Below, in pieces: positions 44,875-55,825 of a DNA stretch of 64,000 nucleotides. A program made the position numbers and the translations under genes. The notes beneath the pieces are model-generated. The model worked only from the letters and a program-made list of their open reading frames with translations. It ran no database searches and was not told where the DNA came from. The DNA lies in NCBI RefSeq assembly GCF_037975245.1, contig NC_092563.1, forward strand, positions 21,854,960-21,918,959, given 5' to 3'. Source of the stretch: Apostichopus japonicus (taxonomy: Eukaryota; Echinodermata; Holothuroidea; Aspidochirotida; Stichopodidae). Numbering within the stretch: position 1 is the stretch's first letter; each line of letters starts with the position of its first letter.

Positions 44875-45240
44875 CAAGGGCGTAGGAACCGGGGGGCTGG
44901 GGGGCGCCAGCCCCCTAGTGAAAAATATGGGGGGGCGGAAGTATCATTCCGCCCCCCAGCTCAGCAAGTCAGAAAACCCCTTTTTCATTTCCAAATCAGA
45001 AAAAAATCTCATTTGGAGCACCAAATTGCATCTATGGCCAGGTGAAAATGCAAAATTATTTACAAAATGGAGTGGGTGTTGAAGTGTGCTATATTGCACC
45101 AAATTGCATCTGAGGCCACCTGGAAATGCAAAAAAATCCAAAGGGGAAGGGGGACACCCCCTCCCCTTAGACCCCTCCCCCAGGTCGGCCATCAGTCTTC
45201 AGCCCCTCCCCCCACTCAAAAGTACCTTCCTACGCCACTG
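44875..45240 (+). mobile_element. hAT-like non-autonomous element, copy A
   Basis: A 366-bp element starting CAAGGGCGTAGGAA and ending TTCCTACGCCACTG (imperfect inverted repeats), flanked on both sides by the identical octamer TATATTCA. The interior includes a duplicated motif CACCAAATTGCATCT and G/C-run arms that can pair. No ORF of its own. Confidence 0.88.
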
Positions 45241-45406
45241 TATATTCATGTGACTCGAGGCAATATATGAAAACCTGATACCTCGGCTCAGTACAAACGG
45301 AGCCAATCTTTTGATAGATTGTTGCGCTAGGTGGAAGCAATGAACATATTTTCAGCAGATATCGATATCGCGCAGCACAACAAGGTTCGTGGCATATGGT
45401 CGCAAT

Positions 45407-45781
45407 CAAGGGCGTAGGAACCGGGGGGGTTGGGGGCGCCAGCCCCCCCCCCAGTGAAAAATATGGGGGGCGGAAGTATCGTTCCGCCCCCCCCCCCCCG
45501 CTCCGCAAGTCAGAAAACCCCTTTTTCATTTCCAAATGAGAAAAAAATCTCATTTGAAGCACCAAATTGCATCTAAGGCCAGGTGAAAATGCAAAATTCT
45601 TTACAAAATGGAGTGGGTGTTGAAGTGTGCTATATTGCACCAAATTGCATCTGAGGCCACCTGGAAATGCAAAAAAAAACCAAAGGGGAGGGGGACACCC
45701 CCTCCCCTTAAACCCCTCCCCCAGGCCGGCCATCAGTCTTCAGCCCCCCCCCCCACTCAAAAGTACCTTCCTACGCCACTG
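45407..45781 (+). mobile_element. hAT-like non-autonomous element, copy B
   Basis: Same family as the copy at 44875, same orientation, flanked by GTCGCAAT on both sides. Over 90 percent identical in the alignable interior, differing mainly in homopolymer lengths. Confidence 0.88.
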
Positions 45782-46301
45782 GTCGCAATCGTCGCATCGA
45801 CCATTGCCATGCCATGCTGTGTGACCATTCTTATGATTACTACAGATATTGTATTTTCTTATTCTGCCAGATGCAGTGGAGTTAATTGTGTAACTCTATT
45901 TCCCAAATTAATGACCAAAAATATAAGTGAATCGCACTTATTTTTATTTTTTAAATTTTTTACAACATTTTTTTTTACCCCATTCCCTGTGGGGGGCCAG
46001 TGGGGGGGCCAGCCTATTTCATGGGGGGCCTCGGCCCCCAGGCCCCCCGTAGCTACGCCACTGATCACGCATAGGGCCCTTTCCCTCGAACGCGGTAAAA
46101 AAAAAATCAGGATTTTCAAAAAGGGGGGCCCGGGCCCCCGGCCCCCCTGGATCCGCCCCTGCTTCTGTAACAGCCGTTTGGTGGAATACTCTCATTTGCA
46201 GTTTACTTTGATATGAGAGGTAAACTAGTGACATATAGTGGAGTGGCAGTGCTAGTTCACCAATCTCTCCTCTGCCAGAAAACTTCTCGCCATTCACCTT
46301 C

Positions 46302-47160
46302 CATGCGCGTAGCCAAGGGGGTGGGGGCGAAGGGGGAAGCCGCCCCCCCCCCCTTGAACATTTTTGTTTGTTTGTATGTTTATATGAATCGCTTGTAATT
46401 TCATGGCTCTGATAGTTTGCCTACAAGAAAATTTTGGGTTTTTCAAACCCCCAGATGGCCGGAAACGGCACTTCCCGAGTGTTTTATGCTGCCAATACGT
46501 AGCCCTTAAATATGGGTCTCAAGCCTTCAATTTCTCAGATTGCACGTAAAAATCTGTAAAAACATTGTAATTTGTATATTCGATGGTGTTTTAAGAGAGT
46601 AGCTATTACTCGTAGTGTACTCGCAAAGACATTTTTGAGTGTAGCAAATTACTACCTGCAATTAAATGTAATAATTAAATAAATGTCATAAGAAAAAACA
46701 GAAAGCATTTCTTAATGTCCCGTCATATGATTGCCATTAGAAGGATATATCCTTCAGGGGATGTTGGAGAACTGGCTGAAATGAGGCAAGTCAGTGGCCT
46801 AAGACGAAGTTGTGTTGCGCTTACCGGTACTCACACTCACTGCTTCCACTTTTCACGGGGCGTGATGACGCGGTTGGGGTGACAATGTGGTCTATAGCCA
46901 GGGGACGGGCCGAGGGTCCTCCCAGCATTTACTAAAATTATTACACCTATATAGTATACGTGTGCATCGGACAGATCGACAAGTATGCATTAAAAAATGG
47001 GCAGATACACGTTTCAGAGCCTTGGTGAATATGGGGGGGGGGGGCTTATCATGCATTTGCCCCCTCAACTTTTTCATTGGAGGGGGGCTGAGCCCCCCGG
47101 TTCCGCCGCCACTGCCTACAGTTTCGCCCCTCTCTTGGCAAATTCCTCTCTACGCGCCTG
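46302..47160 (+). mobile_element. Longer hAT-like element, relative of the 37645 MITE, with nested insertion
   Basis: Left end CATGCGCGTAGCCAAGG and right end CTACGCGCCTG match the ends of the 37645 element. Flanks TCACCTTC and TCACCCTC agree at 7 of 8 bases. The extra length fits another repeat inserted near the right end: the match to the 37645 element resumes at CTACAGTTTCGCCCC, just after a GCCGCCACTG repeat end. Confidence 0.65.
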
Positions 47161-47205
47161 TCACCCTCTGTCGCAGTATTGATAACCTGTTCGGCTGTGT
47201 TGGTG

Positions 47206-47228
47206 CAGGGAGTTGTTACAACTCCCTG
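47206..47228. repeat. Palindrome CAGGGAGTTGT / ACAACTCCCTG
   Basis: Eleven-base arms around a single T form a perfect 23-bp palindrome with the same arm sequence as the hairpin at 36965. Confidence 0.8.
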
Positions 47229-47582
47229 GATGGTTCATGTGTAGGATACCTTCATATGAATCGAGATGATAAATATACTTTTAAGATAGTCTTTCTTCAT
47301 AAACGTATATCACTGTCTGAGAAACTTTTGTTACCTTGCAGTCCTCAGCTTTTGACCAGGGGGTGTGGGGCAGAACCGTCTCTATCTATGGCTCTGGTAA
47401 GGGGGACCCACTTCAGTGATATTTTTGTGGGTAACAAGTGTGAACCCCAGAGAAACCCATCCACCTGTCAGAGAAGATGTATTGGCTGGAGTCCCTTAAA
47501 GGCATAACTATAATCTCATTCTGACTTTCTAAGTATGCTAATTTATAAGCCCTACAACAACGGAAAGTGCGTAGGTACACGT

Positions 47583-47830
47583 TGGGATGGGGGGGGGGGG
47601 CTGGGAAGGGAGGAGTTACAAAGGGATAGAGTACTGTAGAGTAAGTGGGAAGAGATGAGAGATGAAGAAGAGAGTTGGTGTGTTGGTGAGATGAAGCAAT
47701 GCACAGGAAGAGAGGGAGAAAGGCAAGGGGTATGGGAGGAGGGAGCAGGGAGAGTGGGGATGGGGAAATGGATGGTAAAATTAAGGGAGGGGGAAGATGG
47801 TGTGACATGGTTGGGAAGAAAAGATTGGGG
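47583..47830. repeat. Purine-rich low-complexity tract
   Basis: The plus strand is almost entirely A and G (GGGGAGGGAG and AGAGAGGG patterns). Long reading frames here on both strands result from composition and are not genes. Confidence 0.8.
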
Positions 47831-49620
47831 ACGCTGTGCTCCCTGGCCTGCCATCATAAGATTCATAAAGATGCAGGTCAAGAGACAGCATGTGGTCAGA
47901 ATCAAATGTTATTTCCCTTGTTTCTGCAGTACATGTTTTCACATTCCCATTTAGTCAGTGCAATATAATATACTATTGAAAGGCAAAACAATACTGCCAT
48001 ACCTCTGTTAATGCACACCCATACTCAACAGAAGATACATAACACATTAAAAAATATCTGGAATTAAAATGAATTTGCTAAAACTTAGCAAAACCAAATA
48101 CTGGCTTAAATGAGACTGTTGAATGACCAACCAAGACAAAACATTCCTTCTCAACTAACTTCATGTATCTTGGTGGACGACATATTCTTCTCAGAGCACC
48201 CCGAGGATCATACACCTCTCTAGACTCTAAGTACTGAATACAAGGAAAGCTGGAGTAATTGGTAAAGATCATCGTGGTAAGCAACTTTGAGCAAATTTGT
48301 GAAAAAGTTGCTTAGAAAAGTACAACCCAGTCTTACTTCATACATGGTATGTACAATCTCTTATGTGAGTTAAAGAAACCTTATAGTTTTTGTGGGATGT
48401 CAACGTTAACTTGTGGTCAGTTGGGGTTGAAAGTCAAGCTTTGAATGGATTTGGCTGTAAAAACCAATGATTATTTCTTGAGAACATTGCTGAAAGCTGA
48501 ATACATTTTTCAAAATGATAATTTTCAGCAGCATAGCTTAAATTCATCTGTGCTATGTAAATCCATATTAGTTGGTAAGGGAAACTTACTGATCATGGTA
48601 CCACCTGACATGATCAAACCTGACAAATGTATTTTCATGGTTAATGTAGCTTCGAGATATCATCTACATGAAATTCACATGCTCAGGGCGACTAGATAGC
48701 TTCGACACAAGAAATAGATGACGTAATCACTGCAATTGTGTATAGCCGAATGGTAATAGCTATTTATTGACCATGAAAACATGAAAACCAATTACCTATT
48801 AAGTAGTTAGAATGAAACAGATTCAAATGCTGCATGTCCAAAAATCGCACAAACTAGAAATAATTCTATATTTTCCTGTTGGCGAGAAATCTGTAAGCCT
48901 GATGGATTTCTGCTTCTTGATTCCATGATTCCCAATATGAAATTGTGTTCCCAGACTGAAAGAGACCCACACACCTTTACCTTCATTTTTCCAAGGTGGA
49001 CATAACGGTAAAATAATTCATAAATAATTCATAATGTGATAGTACATTCACTTTCATATTTTACCATTTGATGTCGGATAATGAGGAAGTGGCGAAGTAA
49101 ATTCACTCTCTGTTTTGCCTAAAACTAAGCATGGTGTGCACATACTTGATATTCAAGATAGAATATATATTGACTTGATATTTAATTGGCCCTGGCAGCT
49201 CTAAGTATATGCCAACCATTCCAGCTTTCTGGCCAAACCGAGCAGCACAAAACAGTGTCATTTAAGTTATAATTAAAGCACCATCCTTTGAAAAACAAGG
49301 AGACAAAATAGTTCATAAAGAAAATGAGCCTTATGTTATTTTAATGTCTACACTGGAAATGCAGAATGTGTGTTATTATATAACAGAATAAAACAGATAT
49401 ATGACGAAGTGACATATTTCACATTATTATCTCTTCTAAATCCATCACACACGGAACACTATGTTGAAATTAAATGACAAACAAATTTGCAAAGACTGAA
49501 AACTGTCCAGATATAACAGAGGAATGATTTACTATATTTTGTGCAATGAAAGAATTATAGTTGTCTGTATTCATATGTAGCTATTTCATCTTGTTGTTTC
49601 TTTTATTCTATTTCATTTTC

Positions 49621-52348
49621 TTAGAATCTCCTGTTTGCTCTCCTCTCCATCTTCTTCTGTTTCTTCTCATCAATTTCTGGAGCTTCCGCGAATATCCACG
49701 GCGAGAGGATGTTCGTCCAGAGTAGATAAAATGCTCTTCCAGGAATAAGTAACCAAAGAAGCCAAAAATATTCTGATATAAGGCTGAGGGTTTGTAGTAA
49801 TGATGTTAAAATTATGATATCCTTGAGGTGTCTGACAAAAAACAAAACAATAAGAAGATAAAAACAGCAATCATTTAACATCATTGTAAGCAGATGGAAA
49901 AGGGAACTGTATAGTACTTGTTATAATCATAATAATAATAAATTACATTTATATAGAGCTTAATACAGCGTTTCAAAGCGCTTCTGGGCATAGTCTGTTA
50001 AGCAACTTCATAAATTTATCTAGCAGTTTGCAACGCAATACTGAATAATAAATTATTTCCTGCACGTGAGTCAACTTCAGGGCCACATCCTCTCCTTTTT
50101 TTAAAAAAAAACCTGGATTCACCTGGTTTAAATATTTTATTTTAATTATATATTATCCCACTCTACACCTTTCCCCCAATCATCCTTCCTGCATCAACTT
50201 TCAGTGACATCTTTTGTCAACATAACCCCCCCCCCCTCCCCACAAAATAGCTCCCAAGAATGACAAGTTTCACTTACTCTGCTGTTCCTGACTCTGCATT
50301 CAAGTCCATCCCTGCATCGAGAATTGCTCCAGTATCGGTATACTTTGCTCTACCCATCAAAGATAAGATCTGGTAAGCTGCTACGTATAGTACTGTTGTG
50401 AATAACACCACTAACTGTATGACAAAGAAACAGCGACATTATTTTATCACACACCACACCTACAAGTGTCGACATTATTAGAATCAATCCAAACTACTAT
50501 ACCATTTACCGTCATATAGCTAAAATGTCTAGGATGGTATCACACAGTAAGAACTATTTCCAATGCCCCTAGACTCATACTTGAGAGAATAATTCTTTAT
50601 GTTGTTTTCAGATGAAATACAATCCACTAGCACTTTGAAGAAACATTCATTAATTATTATGGAGAAATCATTTTTCAACAATTTGTAAGATATACTGGTC
50701 AGTTACATTCTTTTTTGGGTTTCAAATTTTGGGTACTGGTAATATAGTGTTGTCCTCATGGAAAGTATAGGGATACTACAGTACTTACCTGACTGTGGAT
50801 GGGCAAGTGTTTTCATAAACTTATCAAAAGCTTTGAATCAGTACAAGCTGAATCAACTTTATGATATAAAGTGCATTCACTATTGAAGTGATCATTTTGT
50901 ATGTAAACTAGAGCACCAATGGTGCAGAAGCTCATACCTTTTCGAGCTGAAAAATGTAGGGCCCACAAAACCAATTTTGGGCCCATGAGGGATACCCCCC
51001 CCCCCTCCGTTAGCAGAATCCTGGCCACACCACTGGCTATAATTCCTCTTTAAATCCCCTTTAAATCCTATTTTACCCACTCTCTCAAACAATACCACAG
51101 ACCTACCCTATTAAACTTTCTCCCCTCTACCTTAGCAGACATAACTTCACAAGCACTCCCTACAAGACATAACTTCACAAGCTGCCTACATACCTCAGGC
51201 TCAAAGACTTCTAAGAATCAGCAAGTGCTGATTGGCTATAGGGCTCTCATGCTTACAGTTCAACAGTTAATAACAACTCCCAGTCCTGCTTTAATTCCAC
51301 TAACAGCCTCTGCAGAGCTTAACCACAAATGTAAACAAACACTGCAGTGACTGGGAGACAAATTAAAGGAGCTTTGGCAAAAAGTGAAGGCTCAGATTTT
51401 TTTAAACAATGGGGATTAATTGTAATTAATTAACTTTTGAACAAAAATTTTTAAGCATCACCTTATTGATACACAATCCAACAATCATCAGTTCAACTTT
51501 GAATATGATCCATCAAAATCTTGAGGAGATTGAGATATTTGAAAATATTACAAAGAATGACCCCCGATGACCCCCTAAATGACATTTGACCTCAATTTTC
51601 CGAACACCCCTCGTAACTCTCATCCCGAGGAACGTTGTGACCAAGTTTCATTATAATTGGCCATACACTGTACAAACAGGAGCAATTTGAAAATATAGGG
51701 CCGCGGCCCGGGCCACAAAAGACCCCTAGTTGATCTTTGATCTCAAATTCATGAACACCCTGAAGGTAAAACTACCATAGTACTATCGTGACAAACCCTC
51801 AACATTGTACCATGGAATCTGTAGGAGAAGAAGCATTTTGCGTATTTCCACAAAATGGCCCATTACGGCCCACAGGTAACCTTTGACCCCAAATTTTGGA
51901 CCATCTCTGATGGCCCTATACCCAATGGTCCTTGTGTCCAAGTTTCATGAAATTCCATCAAACACTGTGCGAGTGGGAGCGGTTTTACCAATTGTTGACG
52001 GATAGAGTGATAGAGTGATAGACGCTGCACTGTAACAATAGCTCACACCAGCATGCTGGTTTGAGCTAAAAAAAACAATATATTTTTAGCCCTCAACCAT
52101 ACTAACATATTCAATACTGATTTTAAGTACAGAACTTTATGATCATTTGTATTGCCCTGCAGTCTCTGAGAATCTACTGTACCTACCCAAGTCCACCATG
52201 TACAGCTCTCCAATAACCAGAATATCCTAATGGTGAAATAGATGCCCGTGGCAGTGGCCATGATCATTGCATAAAACTGTATTGTGCTCTTGTTCTCCTC
52301 TGCTATCTGCTTCTGACCTTTGGTTCCAACTTTGCCTTTTGGTTTGGC
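49621..52348 (-). CDS. TMEM208: Transmembrane protein 208 (SND2 homologue)
   Basis: Small ER multi-spanning membrane protein of the SND route, which helps insert tail-anchored and other membrane proteins. Coding exons on the minus strand: 52187-52348, 50278-50414 and 49621-49831. They give 169 residues, against 173 in human TMEM208 including its initiator Met. Matching family segments: PKGKVGTKGQKQI near the N-terminus, ILDAGMDLNAESGTAEHLKD in the middle, then LLIPGRAFYLLWTNILSPW and a basic tail ending ANRRF. Phases 0-0, 0-2 and 2-stop agree. The acceptor at 52349 (TTTTCAG) places the second codon first, so the initiator ATG should be the last codon of an upstream exon not located here. An in-frame ATG at the end of the intron (52420) is not preferred. 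Confidence 0.93.
50906..52067. repeat. Intronic repeat with terminal hairpin and A tail
   Basis: In the first TMEM208 intron. From about 51540 the text has the pattern of a widespread metazoan repeat (GACCAAGTTTCAT, CCAAGTTTCATGAAATTCC, then GGATAGAGTGATAGAGTGATAG). It ends with AGCTCACACCAGCATGCTGG-TTTGAGCT, a strong hairpin, followed by an A run. A reciprocal AGAGCACCAATGGTGCAGAAGCTC palindromic motif lies at 50910. The hairpin plus A tail recalls RNA-mediated elements, but the class is not established. Confidence 0.5.
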
Positions 52349-53066
52349 CTGAAAATAAAATGCTTCAGTCTCAATAGGAGAAATCTCACTGTGTGAAAAT
52401 ATGGTAGCAACTGTTAGCAATAAACAGACTCACTTTTAGCTACTTACAGTTAAACTTGTGTAAAAGTAAGTTGGCCTGACGTTTCGATCCTAGCAGGATC
52501 TTCAGTTAAACATATCAAATAGGTCTTGAAATTCAGGCTAAAAACTGGCTATAAACCCAAGGATTTTGCCATTTATGAATGTTTTTATGGTGGTTTAGGT
52601 CAGGACTATGGCAAGTGTTAGAGGCAGGGGAAGGTTTGGGATTTATTCAAATATGGATCTTCAAGTATTATCACAAAATGTTGACCCTTAACAATCCTAA
52701 CTTATTATGTTCAGTCAATAAAGCTGCAAGACATAACATAATAAGGCTGGATAAAGCATCTGTGACTTTAGTATCAAAAGACATTCTCGTAGTCTTAAGT
52801 TGGAATTTGCAGAATACCCTGCAACTTTGAAGCAACATCCTGCTATGGCATCTGTGTATACAATATATCATGCTCTTGTGGCCACACAATTTGCACTATT
52901 GGAAGGTTAATGTTTTGCCATTCCTTTGAAGAACAGCCCAATCAATTTATATAGCCTAATTAATATAACCATGGGACCTGACTGAAACTTAAATTTGTTT
53001 GTGATATTATAATTAAAATTGGTAATCAGATTCTCATTCTTATGTGAATTAGCCGTTTTGTGAAAG

Positions 53067-53353
53067 GTGGGGCTTATTCGCAGGGCAGCCCTGCGAATAG
53101 CCAGACACATACACCTTATTCACAGCCTCACAGGGCAACCCTGCGAATAGCCGGACACAAGTACCTTATTCACAGGGCAGCCCTGCGGATAGCCAGACAC
53201 ATACACCTTATTCGCAGGGCAGCCCTGCGAATAGCCGGACACAAGTATCTTATTCACAGGGCAGCCCTGCGAACAGCCGGACACAGACACCTTATTTGCA
53301 GGGCTGCCTTGCGAATAGCCAAACACATACACCTTATTCACAGGGCAGCCTTA
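53067..53353. repeat. 42-bp minisatellite with palindromic core
   Basis: Six complete units and one partial unit of 42 bp (one enlarged by 8 bp), each containing GCAGGGCAGCCCTGC, a palindrome apart from its central base, within ATTCGC...GCGAAT arms. As 42 is a multiple of three, open frames persist on both strands and can look like a repeat protein (RAALRIAGH units), but nothing else supports translation. Isolated copies of the core occur at 53868-53925. Confidence 0.9.
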
Positions 53354-54305
53354 GACCGGGTTAACGGGCTCAGTAACTTTTGGGGCTATACGAGTTTGCT
53401 TTTGGGCACCAGCTATCTTTTTGAGAATCTTAATTGGGAGCCCCTATATTTTGAGGAATTTATTGCCCTTTGGGATTCCTATCTTAATGCTGTTAGGATT
53501 GGTTTTGGGAGCCTATGGCCTTAAGATTGAACCAGTCTAGCATTAGTACCGCCAACATAAAAAATGTCATCCTTCATTTCCACCTTTGTTTTTGCAGAGT
53601 GACTGCTCATTTGCATGTAACGGTGTGGGAAAGGGGAGGTCAGTGTCACACCATTGACCATATTGGCTTTCAGGCAATGTCGGCTTTTGGGGAATCCCAA
53701 GATAAGCTCCCTTAAAATAAGCTTTTAAAATTGAACTGCTGGGGTTCCAAAAATTAGCTTATGAAGTGGCTAAGACTATTTGGGCCAAAAAGGTTGGCTT
53801 TTTCAAGGCCCCTAAACTGACTGGTATCAATAGCAAAACATAATAATAAAACTATTTTCAAAATCGTCACAGCCCTGCGAATAAGGTGTCTGTGTACGTT
53901 ATTCGCCGGGCTGCCCTGCGAATAATCACTTCGTTTGTGAAAGGGGAGTTGCACTTACTGTACTTTGCGCCCACAGTAAACGGAAAGAACGCTAGGTACA
54001 ATTTTAGGTCAGTGAAGGAATGAAATATCTAAGACAAGCGTAGGCTAGGTTTAGGATCATTTTAGTTAGCCTAGTAGTACTAGTACTAGAACATAGTAGG
54101 ATGGTGACTTCGAAGTTCGGCCACTTAAGACTTAAAACATTCCAAAACTAAATCTTCTGGTATAAATCATTTGAAAATATACTTCATATGGTGGGAGAAT
54201 TTTGTTATAGTACGATACACGGCCAAACTTTCTTTCCTGCAAACTGTTTTCACGTTGTTTTCCAAGAAGATTCTTCGTGATTGTGGAACTGGTATTTCTT
54301 GCTAG

Positions 54306-54582
54306 AGTATTGCGAAGTTCGGACACGCAACCCACAGTGTGGCGCTGGTGATAAAATTGGTGGCGCAGTTGCTTTTTCAGTAATTATAACAGACTTCATA
54401 GACTTTCGTCATTTTATTGACAAATATGTAAGTAGTTTCTTGCACACGGGTCATTTTGGAGAGAAAATAACTGTAGCTTCGTACTTTTTGGTGAAATTTG
54501 ACTCTTCCTGTAGATTTTCATGGGAAATCGTGTATTTCTTAGGGTGTCCGAACTTTCGCAGTATGCCGAACTTCGCAATACT
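54306..54582. mobile_element. MITE-like inverted-repeat element
   Basis: Perfect 17-bp inverted repeats AGTATTGCGAAGTTCGG / CCGAACTTCGCAATACT enclose 277 bp, with a second inner pair (GTTCGGACAC / GTGTCCGAAC). Another CGAAGTTCGGCCAC lies outside at 54110. No coding region and no clear target duplication. Confidence 0.65.
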
Positions 54583-55459
54583 GACTATACTAGAACATAT
54601 TCAAGTTCAATCCTAGCTATGCTAGCGGCCTAGGCTCTAGTCAAGGCCTATGATTAGGTTTAGTTTTGCGAAACATATGTAGCATCATGCACAGCATATC
54701 AACCAGATGTTTTACCGGCATTTTGTCGCTTTCGTCATGAACGAATTATCTCCCAATAAATAGTATATGCGTTATATTCTACTGGAGATCTTCGATAAAT
54801 AAGTTAGACCAATCCTGGGCTACTACATGCAGACTGGTTTTGGTCTGGTTTGTTGATCTGGCATTATCAGTACAGTACGCACAGTCTAGTCAAGTCTCCG
54901 TTAACTCGGTAGGTAAACTATGGAACGCCAAAGTTCTAATATTGTTAAAAGCGAAAAGGTACAATCATGATTTCTGGGGGTTTTGTTGAGATAAAATAAT
55001 AATCTTCAGAAAGTAAACAAAGTGCTTGCCAAACCAAAATGAGTGGTCACAATTGGACTTAACAGAATTTTGGGTACATTATTGTAGTTATTTTCAATGC
55101 AATTCATATGTTTGATACTCGTGCGTATACTGTATGCAGACATCTGAAATTCTGAATGAAAATGCTTGACAATGAGGCATTTGAATCGAAACATGCAATA
55201 AGGAAAAAATGTAACATTTTCCGGAACGGTTCTAAAAATTCTTTTAAAATATTTTCCTTCTTTCCATATGGATGTTTGTGAAAAGGATTCTTATTCTTCC
55301 TTACCAGATTCAAACCAAACTAAGTAAAACGATAATTGATATCGATAAACGATATCGATAAAACGATATCGTGCTGTAAATGAAGATCTCCCTTTCACAC
55401 CCACACAAAATATCAGTTTCACATCATCAGATGAAATATCTTGCATGAACTATAAAATA

Positions 55460-55825
55460 CAAGGGCGTAGGAACCGGGGGGCTGGGGGGGCGCCAGCCCC
55501 CCCAGTGAAAAATGTGGAGGGGCGGAAGTATCATTCCGCCCCCCCGGTTCGCAGGTCAGAAAACCCCTTTTTCATTTCCAAATGAGAAAAAAAATCTCAT
55601 TTGGAGCACCAAATTGCATCTAAGGCCAGTTGAAAATACAAAATTAAGTTTACAAAATGGAGTGGGTGTTGAAGTGTGCTATATTGCACCAAATTGCATC
55701 TGAGGCCACCTGGAAATGCAAAAAATTCCAAAGGGGAGGGGGACACCCCCTCCCCTTAGACCCCTCCCCCAGGCCGGCCATCAGTCTTCAGCCCCCCCAC
55801 TCAAAAGTACCTTCCTACACCACTG
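55460..55825 (+). mobile_element. hAT-like non-autonomous element, copy C
   Basis: Third full copy of the family at 44875 and 45407. Flanked on both sides by the octamer ATAAAATA. The right terminus has one change (CTACACCACTG). Confidence 0.88.

Larger units (their letters stand above)
38765..49620. other. Interval without a supported host gene
   Basis: Between the WSC exon and TMEM208 I find transposon-derived sequence and non-coding DNA only. The missing first exon or exons of the polycystin-like gene should lie here if its promoter is in the window, but no ATG with a hydrophobic leader and a phase-1 donor could be picked with confidence. Open frames in 44.4-46.3 kb lie in G/C-run repeats. 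Confidence 0.6.

Noticed and set aside
44770-46297. Open frames of 90-200 codons rich in Gly, Pro and Arg
   Set aside because: They run through hAT-like elements and G/C-run repeats whose ends and target duplications are visible; the frames are compositional.
47413-47968. Pro/Ser-rich and Gly/Arg-rich frames on both strands
   Set aside because: They come from a purine-only tract; neither shows a domain or splice support.
49930-50000. AATAATAAAT...AGCGCTT repeat after TMEM208
   Set aside because: Resembles a short interspersed repeat seen in many animal genomes; no ends could be defined.
53060-53524. Repeat protein of RAALRIAGH-type units
   Set aside because: The unit is 42 bp and so keeps a frame open by arithmetic on both strands; no other coding evidence.
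55325-55375. GATATCGATAAA cluster as a regulatory or replication site
   Set aside because: Three short palindromic repeats in AT-rich DNA, with no context to support a function.
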